64,000 nt of DNA from Bolinopsis microptera (lineage: Eukaryota; Ctenophora; Tentaculata; Lobata; Bolinopsidae): contig NC_087073.1 of the NCBI RefSeq assembly GCF_026151205.1, positions 1,880,501 through 1,944,500 of the forward strand, in the 5' to 3' direction. The notes under the pieces are model-generated. The model saw only the letters and a list, made by a program, of their open reading frames with translations, was not told where the DNA came from and ran no database searches. The translations under genes were made by a program, and so were the position numbers. Shown here one piece after another: positions 44,516 through 55,424 of this stretch (within the stretch, counting starts at the first letter, position 1; each line of letters opens with the position of its first letter).

Positions 44516-47500
44516 TCAGTGAATTTTACTGTTACTCTGACACCTTTCATTGATGCTAACTTTACTACGAATCTTATCAATCTTTTCCTCCAACATCTCT
44601 TGTCCCGTAATACCAGTTGAGTCTGTTATTTTACGAAAAACCCCAGAATTATTATTGCGGATGTCTTTGTAACTCTTTTTGATGATTGGAGGATTGTTAT
44701 TCATTTCCCGATCGTAGTCAGAGTTATTAGCCATGCGTTTTTTCAGACCCACGATATCAAGGTACAGATTATTGTCCCGGCCGGCGGTAGAGTATGTCCG
44801 TTCAATAGGCTCTTCAGTATCAGTTGTCCACTGACAGGAACTGTCAACCATTCTAGAATCGCAAACTTGAGTACTCATATTATGACAATTATGATCAGGC
44901 TCAGCTTGATTGCGATGGTCAGAAATTTCTGAGGCACCTCTGATTTTATTTAGGACGTCTTTATAACTCTCACTGATAATCGGATGATTGTAATCAACTT
45001 TCCGGATGGCTGTTTGTTTTAAAATTCGTTCGTTTTCATAAATATCAGAATCTAGATTTGGAGTTTGAGTTATTGCAGATGTTTCTTCGTCCTGATCAAC
45101 TACTTCTTTTTTAACAGACACACAGCTTGGGTCTACAGATATGCTTTCAAAACTGAAGTTACTAATGTCTAGTTCTACATCTTTCATTGTCTTCTCATTT
45201 TTAAATGGATGGTATCGTAGTTTATTTGTTCTCTTCGAATCAGGAGCAGTAGATCCTGATACGTGTTTGCCACTTTGAGAACTACCAAAACTAATAGCAC
45301 TCATACTCATTTCAATGCCCATCCTAAGCTCATCAGTTTCAGAAGCACAACTTCTCCAACCAAAGTTCCTATTCGAACTTGGATCTGATTCGGGAGAACA
45401 TCCTGAAAATGTTCCTTTTTCGTGTTCTTCCAAATCAAAGTTTTCAGTTACTGAGTCTATTCCACTGAAACAATTATTCCTATCATCACTGTCTCTCCGC
45501 CGCACTGAACTCGTATCAGTTTCGACTAAATTCCAACTGGAGGGGCGTTCACACATTCCTCTTTCTTCGCTGGTTCCATTCTCGATTTCTTTTGATGTCT
45601 GTGTGACGCAAGTGTCTTCTTCTTGTTGCTCAGAATCTGCTGACGTAATGTTAATCTGGCCACTTCTGCTCGGAGCCAATACCAGTTCTCCCACTTCACA
45701 CTGTACATGCTCCTGTCCGGAGTCTGCTTCTATACGGAAAACTCCAGAAATCTTGTTGCGGACGTATTTGTAACTCCTTTTGATGATTGGAGGATTGTTA
45801 TCAATTTCCCGGATCACAGACTCGTTTTCAGCGTTTTCAGCCATGTGTTTTCCCCCACCCATTATATCAGGGTTCGGATTATTGTCCCGGCCGGCGGTAG
45901 AATATGTCCGTTCAATAGGCTCTTCAGTATCAGTTGTCCACTGACAGGAACTATCAACCATTCTAGAATTGGAGACTTGAGTGCTTATATGACAATGATC
46001 AGGCTCAGCTTGATTGCAAAGGTCAGAAATTTCTGAGGCATTTCTAATTTTATTTAGGACGTCTTTATAACTCACACTGATAATCGGAGGATTGTAATCA
46101 ACTTCCTGGATCAGAGGCTTGTCAATAACACCAACCTCTAACGTTGAAATTATATCGCAGACTGTTTGTTTTTCAATTCTTTCTGTTTCATAAATTTCAG
46201 AATCTAGATTTTGAACATTTTCAAATCTCACTGCTTTTTCGTCCTGATCACCTACTTCCCTGTTAACAGACACACAGCTTGGGTCTGCAGATATGCTTTC
46301 AAAACTGAAGTTACTAATGTTTAGTTCTACGTCTTCCATTGTCTTCTCGTTTTCAAATGGATGGTATCGTAGTTTATTTGTTCTCTTCGAATCAGGAGCA
46401 GTAGATCCTGATACGTGTTTGCCACTTTGAGAACTACCAAAACTAATAGCACTCATACTCATTTCAATACCCATTTTAACCTCATCAGTGTCAGAAGCGT
46501 AACTTCTCCAATTGACGATCCTATTCGAACTTGGATCTGATTCGGGGGAACATCCCGAAAATTCATCACTGTCTCTCTGCTGCTCTGAACTCATATAATC
46601 ACTTCTATAGGCATCATCAGTTTCTACTAAATTTATGCTGGAGGGGGGTTCTGGAAACTTATAATCGCTACTACAATTTATGTCACTCACTCCTCTTTTT
46701 TCACTGATTCCATTCTCGTCTTCTTTCGACTTCTGAGCTATGCAAGTGTCGTCTAAGGTTTTCTCAGAATCTGCTGACGTAATGATAATCTGGCAGGATG
46801 ACACGGTGCCACTGCAACTAGGAGCCGAAACCAGTTCCCCTGCTTCAAACTGTATATGCTCCTTTCCCGCAATACCATTCGAGTTTGCATTTTTACGGAA
46901 AACTCCAGAAATATTATTGCGGACATTCATATAACTCTTTTTGATGATTGGAGGATTGTTATCAATTTCCCGGATGACAGGCTCATTTTCAGCGTTATCA
47001 GCCATGTGTTTTCTTAAACCCATCATGTCAAGATACGGGTTTATGTCCCGGCCAGCGGTAGAGTACGTCCGTTCAATAGGCTCTTTAGCTTCAGTTGTCC
47101 ACTGACAGGAACTATCAACTAATCTAGAATTGGAGACTTGAGTACTTATGTTCCGATGATCAGTCTCAGCCTGATTGCAATGGTCAGCAGTGTCCTGTGA
47201 TTCAGTTCCAACGCAGATAGATCTATTTCTAACAGGCCTTTCAGATAGTTGGCTTTCTGGTTCATTCCTCATATCTTGTATTGATTTTCCTATCAGGGTG
47301 ACCGCAGATGAAGACAAAAACTCAGTCGGACTACCAGTACCAGAAGCGACCAATAATTTAACAGGACTACATTCAATCTTCTGGTCAAATTGCTCCACCC
47401 ACATATGATTATCAGGACTGTCATTAGACAAACCATCACAGACTTCAATAGGACTATCTAAAAGATCACTTGTGGTAAATGTGTTCATCTCAGCATTATC

Positions 47501-48007
47501 AGCAAGTTTTGACGAATTGGTGCGACTGATTTCAGCAGTTAGCGAGGCTTTATTTAAAATATCTTGAAGGCTACCAGAATCAAAGCTGATTTCGCTCATT
47601 CCTATTTCTACGAATCGTTCACTTTCATCCATGGAAGCTAAGTTGGTGTAACACGAGTTTTTCTTCGGGTGATTTTTGGATTCAGTGTGCACGCCTGCTT
47701 TGACCTGATCGACATTAGTTTCTTTGTTCAAATCATTATTTTGAGAAGTGTTCAAACTAATTTCACTGAAGTCAGTTTCTATTCTTAAATCATGAGTTTC
47801 TAATGTAGGTTCAATTGATATTACTTCTCTGTTTTCGATGCAAACCTCAAGTAACTCAGGGGAGGCCTTATCAGAACTTGATGTCGAAGAAAAGATTGAA
47901 GGGGTAGCTTGTGTTTTCTTTGAGAAGAGACTCGAATCAATAAACTCTGATCTCTCTGAATCTTTGCAAATGGCTCTGATTGGTGATAGGCACTGTATAA
48001 CACTCAA
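44516..48007 (-). CDS. giant receptor tail (first copy), 1163-codon segment
   Basis: Ser/Asp/Glu-rich. It contains three copies of a ~200-residue module built from CQWTT[D/E][A/T][E/K]EPIERTYSTAG, a KHMADNAENEPVIREIDNNPP-like stretch (two shorter pieces), a KKSYxxVRNxISGVFRK helix, a cysteine-poor linker and the motif IEMSMSAISFGSSQSGKHVS. The ISF-S motif recurs as MSEISFDSGS, LNISNFSFESIS and LDISNFSFESIS. No enzyme signature. Probably continuous with the larger open frame upstream after a frame break near 48000; CKDSE.SE here parallels CKDSDTSML at the end of that frame. Confidence 0.75.
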   Translation of the reverse strand: MSVIQCLSPIRAICKDSERSEFIDSSLFSKKTQATPSIFSSTSSSDKASPELLEVCIENREVISIEPTLETHDLRIETDFSEISLNTSQNNDLNKETNVDQVKAGVHTESKNHPKKNSCYTNLASMDESERFVEIGMSEISFDSGSLQDILNKASLTAEISRTNSSKLADNAEMNTFTTSDLLDSPIEVCDGLSNDSPDNHMWVEQFDQKIECSPVKLLVASGTGSPTEFLSSSAVTLIGKSIQDMRNEPESQLSERPVRNRSICVGTESQDTADHCNQAETDHRNISTQVSNSRLVDSSCQWTTEAKEPIERTYSTAGRDINPYLDMMGLRKHMADNAENEPVIREIDNNPPIIKKSYMNVRNNISGVFRKNANSNGIAGKEHIQFEAGELVSAPSCSGTVSSCQIIITSADSEKTLDDTCIAQKSKEDENGISEKRGVSDINCSSDYKFPEPPSSINLVETDDAYRSDYMSSEQQRDSDEFSGCSPESDPSSNRIVNWRSYASDTDEVKMGIEMSMSAISFGSSQSGKHVSGSTAPDSKRTNKLRYHPFENEKTMEDVELNISNFSFESISADPSCVSVNREVGDQDEKAVRFENVQNLDSEIYETERIEKQTVCDIISTLEVGVIDKPLIQEVDYNPPIISVSYKDVLNKIRNASEISDLCNQAEPDHCHISTQVSNSRMVDSSCQWTTDTEEPIERTYSTAGRDNNPNPDIMGGGKHMAENAENESVIREIDNNPPIIKRSYKYVRNKISGVFRIEADSGQEHVQCEVGELVLAPSRSGQINITSADSEQQEEDTCVTQTSKEIENGTSEERGMCERPSSWNLVETDTSSVRRRDSDDRNNCFSGIDSVTENFDLEEHEKGTFSGCSPESDPSSNRNFGWRSCASETDELRMGIEMSMSAISFGSSQSGKHVSGSTAPDSKRTNKLRYHPFKNEKTMKDVELDISNFSFESISVDPSCVSVKKEVVDQDEETSAITQTPNLDSDIYENERILKQTAIRKVDYNHPIISESYKDVLNKIRGASEISDHRNQAEPDHNCHNMSTQVCDSRMVDSSCQWTTDTEEPIERTYSTAGRDNNLYLDIVGLKKRMANNSDYDREMNNNPPIIKKSYKDIRNNNSGVFRKITDSTGITGQEMLEEKIDKIRSKVSINERCQSNSKIH

Positions 48008-51000
48008 CCATTAAATCAGTTCCACTTGGACTGCGGCCATCCACACTGACGTCACTGCTATCGATTGTTGATGATTCAATGTACACACATTCTTCAGTTT
48101 CAGCAGGATCAATATATGATTCTACTTTCAAATTACTATTTTGAGAACTGGGAAAACTAATGTTACTCATATCAACTTCAACTCCCTCTTCAGGTTCTTC
48201 ATATCTTGCTTCTTCTCCTTTTTCCACCCCACCAGTACGTAACCTTGAGGACCACTTTAGTGGAGTAGATCCAGTTTTATTGGAGGCGAGCATCGAAGTA
48301 TCTGAATCCTTGCAGACATTCTTGACAACTCCTTTTTCTTGATTGTAATTGCAGTTTCCACTTTTATGATCTGCTTCATTTGATGCTGTAACAATTGCTC
48401 TAACTTCATTCTTCAGTGCGTCTTCGTGAATGCTTTGAACGCTTTCACTACTTAAGCTGCTCTCTCCCAAGTCTTCACCATGTATTTGATCTTCATTTTG
48501 ACAATAAATAAGGCTGTAAGTCCTAGGCAATGAATATTTGGAAGGTACATCCATTATATCATCATCCCAAGCTTCAGTTTTCTTTGAGGCGAGCATCGAA
48601 TTCGTTTGTTTGTCTTGATCCAAGATGTCAAGTTCAGTGCCACTCCTAACAATCGCTCTAACTTCATTCTTCAGTGTGTCTTCGTGAATGCTTTGAACGC
48701 TTTCACTACTTGAGCTGCTCTCTCCAACGTCTTCGCCAGGTATTTGATCTTCATTTTTATAATACATAAGGCTGTAAGTCCTAGGCAATGAATATTTGGA
48801 AGGTACATCCATTATATCATCATCCCAAGCTTCAGTTTTCTTTGAGGCGAGCATCGAGTTCGTTTGTTTGTATTGATTCAAGAGGTCAAGTTCACTATCA
48901 CGCCTTTCTTCGTCAATATTTTCGATACTGTTCTCACTCTCTACCATATCTGCACTATATAATATGTCATTTTCATTTTTACAATAAGTAAGACTGTAAG
49001 TGCTAGGCAATGCATATTTAGAAGGTACATCTACTATACCACCATCCCAAGCATTGTCTGAAACCTGTGACATTAAATCTGATCCACTTGAAGTACTACC
49101 GACCATGCCGACATCAGTGCTATAGATATCTTGATTAACCTCGAAGCTGTGAGTACCAGACGTGACTTTTGTCACCTTTGCATCTTCAATTCCTGGTTGG
49201 GCTCCTGTTGAATTGTCGTCAAATGAAACCGACCCCACTCTCTTGAGGTCTGAGTTCATTGAGTTCATTGGTGGTGTTGAGGATATTGATGGTAATACCT
49301 CAGATTCACCTGGTATGGGCTCAACATCGGCCAGTTTGTCATACGAGCAATTTGACTCATGAGAAGATTCTTTTTCATCAGTCTCTCGAGAACTTTCAAA
49401 ACTTAATTCACTTGGATAAATTTCTAATTCTTCAGAACTTTCAATTTCCCCTTGCTTATCAATGCCTTCAGTGGTTTTTGAGCTCACGTCACTTTGACCA
49501 GTTTCCGATTTATTCAGACTAATTTCACTCATTAATTCAAGCATCGATTCTATTGCTTTCAACTCTTCCAAGTCAGTGCGAATACTCTCTTTATCCACGA
49601 GTTCGACCGAGTCGTTGCGGATACTACTGCCACTATCGGCTACCAGCGTTATATCATCCTCAGGAAAATTAGTCGGAAGCTCCCCTCTTGAATCGTTGTC
49701 CTCTGTGATAGATATTGTAGCAAATTCCAAACCACTGTTTTGAATGTGTGCCATCAAATACGTTGCACTTGAAGCACTTCCCGTTATACTTGTGTTTGTG
49801 CCATCGATTGCTGACGATTCTGCATACACGCTTTCATCAGTTTTCGTGGTAAAACTTATGTTACTCACATCAACTTCTATTCCAGCTTCATGTCTTTCAT
49901 ATTTTGCTTCGAATAACTTATTATCTGTGTTTTTATTCCACGTCTGAAGCATTTCAGGGATATCCATACCCGAACTTAATCTTGCACACAAATTTTGTGG
50001 GGTAATTTTAGTCTTTTTGGATACGAGCATTGAATGCCCTGAGTCATCGCAAATATTTTGTTCAATAACAGATTCTGTGGAACAGCTGGTCGTCTGTTCG
50101 TCTGAAGTCACAAGGTAATTTTCGGCATTCAAAATATCTTCGGTGCTACAAAAACTGATATCACCCACAGCTATTTCACACACCTGCTCGGTCTCTTCGG
50201 CTGATTTTTGTGTCGTTTCAAGCGCTCGAGGTGTTTTAGATGATTGAACTTTACAAGGTTCGCTTATTGATGGAGGATATCTGCATCTACGTCCAGGAAT
50301 TTTATGATTTGCGTGAGCTTTTTTATTCATCTTTCGTTTTCTAGCTTTCGAGAGAGCCTTTTTAGCATCAAGCAAGTCTGTTTCAAAAGACGAGCGTTTG
50401 TTTCGGCCAGGGGTTTCCACTGACTCTTGACTCGACGAATAACTACACCAATCACTGGACGATAAAGTTCTATCTGAGACGTTGGAACCTATGTCACCAT
50501 TATCAGGTTCAGCTGGATCAGTAAAGTCGGTTTGTGACTTGACAAGTCCTGTAGATTTATTCGAAGATTGAGAATCCACAAGAGTCTTAAAAACCCTTTT
50601 ATCCTCGGAAGCACGATCACTCATTTCATCACTAAAACTCAGAGCACTTATATCTATTTCTAAGCCACGATCGCTCTCGTCTTTGTCAAATCTCATCTCA
50701 GTTTCGCCTTGAACATTCTTTACTATCTGGTCAGCTTCAAAATTATCAAAGCCTAGCATACTAGGAGAAACTTCTATTACCTTTGCATCTTCTTCAAGCT
50801 TGGGTTGGGCTTCTGTTGAATTATTAGCATATGAAACTGAGTCCACAGTCTCCACTCTGTTGTGGTCTGAATGCATTGACGTGAGTTGTGGTGTTTTTAT
50901 AACCTTTTCATCTGAATCATTTATAACCACAACTTCAGGCACACTCATGACTCCAGTCTCTGAAGACACGGGTTTTAGCCAAGAAATAAATTTATTAGTT

Positions 51001-54000
51001 TCTTTTGCTGTATCTGTCAAACTTAGTTGAACTAAACCTCCTTGTTTTTCGTCAGCTATTTCATCGCCAGTCATGAGTATCTGATCACCTCGACGAGAAT
51101 CAGTTGGAAAATCCTCTTTCAAATCATTGTCCACTGTGGCAGACATTGAAAGTAATGACACAGACCCCGATAACAATAGCAGCTCTGAATTAGAACTCAA
51201 AATTGACGATTGATATCTTTGCTCTTCAAATGATTCATCATGGTCTTGCTGTGGTGAGATCTCAGAGGGTTCGCTTGTCTTTGTTGATGACATTGTCGCA
51301 AGGCCTATCAAATTCGTCTCACTGATTACACCAGAGCAGCTGTATTCATTTTTGGCAGAATTGGCAGATGTTCTAAAGTCTGGCTTGTTTAATCTGAAGC
51401 CCCCATACTGAGAACTACGAGGTGAACTTGAAGCCTCCGACGATCGTTCACTTGTATCATTCCTAGATTTTGGAGCTACTACTTCTTGAGCATATTCTTC
51501 AGTTGCAAGATGATTTCTCCCTCTTCTCTTCCTCGTTTTCCTCTTTCTATTGCTGATGACTGGATTCGGTCCGCAATGATCAACCTCACCGATGTTCTCT
51601 ATGCTCTTTTGACTTCGATCAGTTCCTAAAATTTTCTCGCTCTTTTCTCTCAAACAGTCAAGCATTGTGCCCATTGATTCCAACTCTTCCAGTATGTCAG
51701 TTTGAATAATGTGTTCACTGACTTCCGACGGAACAGCTTCTATACCAACAATTCCAGATATCGGACATTTTTTGTCTCTCCCTTTTTCGCTTCGTCTTTT
51801 CCTTATGGTGCCCTTATCTGAGCGTTTAGGCTCATCAGCAGAATATTTTACATTGCTATCTTGGAGACTCCCAAAACTCAATACACTTATAGACCCCAAT
51901 ACTTCTTTAGAACCCACAATACTATCATCTGACTTCAGTGCCGTCATACTTTTCTCGCTCTTTTGACTCAAATAATCAAGCATTGCATCCATTCGTTCCA
52001 ACTCTTCCATGTCGGTCTGAATACTGTGTTCGCTTACTTTGGCGGTTTCAGCTTCTAAATGATCGTCTTCAGATGTTCGAAGCTCTTTGCTTTTTCCCTT
52101 TCTAACTGGTTTGTCAAATTTGGAGCAGCGATTTTCTGGAATATCAAAACTCAATACACTCACAGACCCCAATACTTGTTTAGGATCTACAATGCTATCA
52201 TCTGACTTCAGTGCTGTCATACTTTTTTCGCTCTTTTCACTCAAATAATCGAGCATTGCGTGTTCGCTGACTTTGGCGGTTTCAGCTTCTAAATGATTGT
52301 CTTCAGATATTCGAAGCTCTTTGCCTCTTCCCTTTCTAACTTGGTTGTCAAATTTGGAGCAGCGATTTTCTGGAATATCAAAACTCAATACACTTACAGA
52401 CCCTAATAGTTCTTTAGAACCCACAATGCTATCATTTGACTTCAGTGCTGTCATACTTTTCTCGCTCTTTTGACTCAAATAATCGAGCATTGCATCCATT
52501 TGTTCCAACTCTTCCATGTCAGTCTGAATACTGTGTTCGCTTACTTTGGCGGTTTCCGCTTCTAAATGATTGTCTTCAGATGTTCGAAGCTCTTTGCTTT
52601 TTACCTCTCTAACTTGGTTGTCAAATTTGGAGCAGCGATATTCTGGAATATCAAAACTCAATACACTTACAGACCCTAATAGTTCTTTAGAACCCACAAT
52701 GCTATCATCTGACTTCAGTGCTGTCATACTTTTCTCGCTCTTTTGACTCAAATAATCGAACATTGCATCCATTTGTTCCAACTCTTCCATGTCAGTCTGA
52801 ATACTGTGTTCGCTTACTTTGGCAATTTCAGCTTCTAAATGATCGTCTTCAGATGTGCGAAGCTCTTTGCCCCTCCCGTCACTTGGATGGATTGGTATCT
52901 TAATGTCTGGCTCATATTGTGGACTATTTGATAAAACTGTAGCCTCCAATGAACGATTAATATCATAAGTTGTGTCTAGGGCCTCTGCTACTGAAGTGTT
53001 TTCCTCAGTTGAAACTTTCTGTTTCACAACATCACTTTTCATTTCCTGCCTTTTTGGAGATGCCACTTTAATTTCCTTGCCGATGAGCAAAGAGTTCATC
53101 TTCTTTGACTTTTCAGTGGCATCATAGGCAGAAAGTCCCCTTTTATTTCTTTCAGTGGTGCTGTCATTTTCACTCTTTTCGGTTAGTGACGATGATAGCT
53201 CTGATTTATTTAGAGGTTTGACAACAGCATTTTTGTCTTTTACATGGGCCTCCGTGGAACCATAACTTCTTTCATTTCTGGTCTTTGGAGACTTTGTTTC
53301 TTGAGTAGTTCCACCAGATTCGCGCTGTTTTCTCCCTCTTCCCATACTCATCTTTCTCTTTTGCTTGTTGATGTCTGAATTAAGTCTGATTTCTTGGAAT
53401 TTGTTCTCTAGGTCCATGTTATTTAGAGCAATTTCTAAACTTCCCTCACTCTTACAGTCAAGAATTTCGCCCATTTTTTCCAACTCTTCTATGTCAGCGT
53501 GGATGCTATGTTCGCTGATTTTTGCTGCTACAATTTCTGAATGACTGTCTTCGGAAATTGGGATCTCTTTGGTTATTCCCTTTTTCATTTGTCTTTTTCC
53601 ATTGTCGGTATCAATATCAAGACTAGTATACTTATTGATGTCGTTGGGATGTGGTGATATCTTAATTTCTGGCGTGTTCGGAGTCCCTTTATTTTTATCA
53701 CTCTTTTCACTCAAATAATCAAGCATTGCGTCCATTCGTTCCAACTCCTCCATGTCATCCTGAATACTGTGTTTGCTGTTCTGGGCAGTTTCAGCTTCTG
53801 AATGATCTTCTTCAGATGTTCGAAGCTCTTTGCCTCTTCCCTTTCTTATTTGTCTTTTCCCTTTTTCGGTATCAGTATTAAGTCCGTACTTATTGATATC
53901 GTCGATGTTTCCAAAACTTAAAGCGTTCGGAGTCCCTTTGCTTTTCCCACTTTCTTCACTCAAATAATCAAGCATTGCGTCCATTTGTTCCAACTCATCC

Positions 54001-55164
54001 ATGTCAGTCTGAATACTGTGTTCGCTGACTTTGGCGGTTTCAGCTTCTAAATGATCGTCTTCAGATGTTCGATGCTCTTTATCTCTCCTCTTTTCGCTTT
54101 GTCTTTTCTTTTGGGTGCCCATATCTAAGCGTTTAGACTCATCAGCATTATATTTTTCATTGGTATCTTGGAGACTCCCAAAACTCGATACACTTACAGA
54201 CCCTAATACTTGTTTAGAATCCATAATGCTATCATCTGACTTCAGTGCTGTCATACTTTTCTCACTTTTTTGACTTAAATAATCGAGCATTGCGTCCATT
54301 CGTTCCAACTCTTCCATGTCAGTCTGAATGCTGTGTTCGCTGACTTGAGCGGTTACAGCTTCTAAATGATCGTCTTCAGATGTTCGAAGCTCTTTGCCTC
54401 TTTCGTCACTTCGATGGATTGGTATCTTAATGTCTTGCTCATATTTTGAACTATTTGACGAAACTATAGCACTCAATGAACAATCACTTCGATCATTGTT
54501 GGTATGTGGGTCCTTCGTTACTAGATTGTATTCTTCGGGCATAGTGTGCTTTCTTCCTCTTCCCTGTGTTATTTTCATCTTTTGCTTGTTGATGTCTGAG
54601 TTTAATCCGTACCCGTCAATGTTATCAAAGGTATCTAGGCTCATGTTACTTCTTCCAGTTCCTAAACTTCTCTCATTGTTTTCACTCGTACAACCAAGAA
54701 TTGCGTCCATTGCCTCTAACTCTTTTATGTCAGCGTTGATACTATGTTCACCTACAGCAGCAGCTTCAACTTGTAAATTACCATCTTCAGATAACGGGAT
54801 TCCTTTTCCTCTGCCTCTTCTGATCTGTCTTTTCCATTTATTAATGTCAGCATTAAGTCCATAGTTATCAATGTCGTCTATATTTCCAATACTTATGCTG
54901 CTCGGTTGACGTGATACCTTGAAAGCATTATTAATATCTAACTGAGGCATTGATTCTGTTTTTAGCAGCTCAATAGGTTCCATAATTATACCATTTTCCA
55001 AATCAGATGCGTTTGAAGCATGTCTTATGAACAACTTGTCGGTATCAGGGTTAAAACTGTCCGAACTGTATGAGCTAAATAGAACTGACTGGCTCTCTGA
55101 GTCGAACACATCTTCAAATTTGGATTTCCGCTTAGACTTTTTCTTCCGTTTCTTTTTACGATTT
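47937..55164 (-). CDS. giant receptor: basic stop-transfer and first 2390+ codons of cytoplasmic tail
   Basis: Exon start at 55164 after TTTTTCAG, joined in phase to the transmembrane exon (55594-55425). It opens RNRKKKRKKKSKRKSKFEDV, a strong cytoplasmic stop-transfer. The first ~1,100 residues hold about eleven copies of a module of roughly 90 residues: K-G-R-G-KELRTSEDDHLEAETAK, then SEHSIQTDMEELEQMDAMLD and YLSQKSEKSMTALKSDDSIV, then a LGSVSVLSFDIPE strand. Later parts carry VDVSNISFTTKTDES, VGDISFCSTEDIL, IDISALSFSDE and three WDDDIMDVPSKYSLPRTYSL modules (W-DD-MDVPSKY). No kinase, phosphatase or adaptor domain recognised. Very rich in Ser/Thr next to acidic residues, so a phosphorylated scaffold is possible. 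Family unknown. Confidence 0.8.
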
Positions 55165-55424
55165 CTGAAAATTAAACTTACGTAATTAAACGTACGTAAT
55201 TAAACCTTCACAAGTAAAAGTAATTAAGATAGGTCAAATGAGGAACGAACAAGAGCTGGAATTGTATCGTGTTCTCTAATTTAGATAAGAGGGCCAGGGC
55301 CAGGGGTGAGGGGGTAAGGAGAATACTATGATTATGAATTATCATTGTTACATATTACAAGGATAATAACACTAATAATTCTCATTAAAAGTTTAACGAC
55401 AGAAACAATAAAGACGTTACTAAC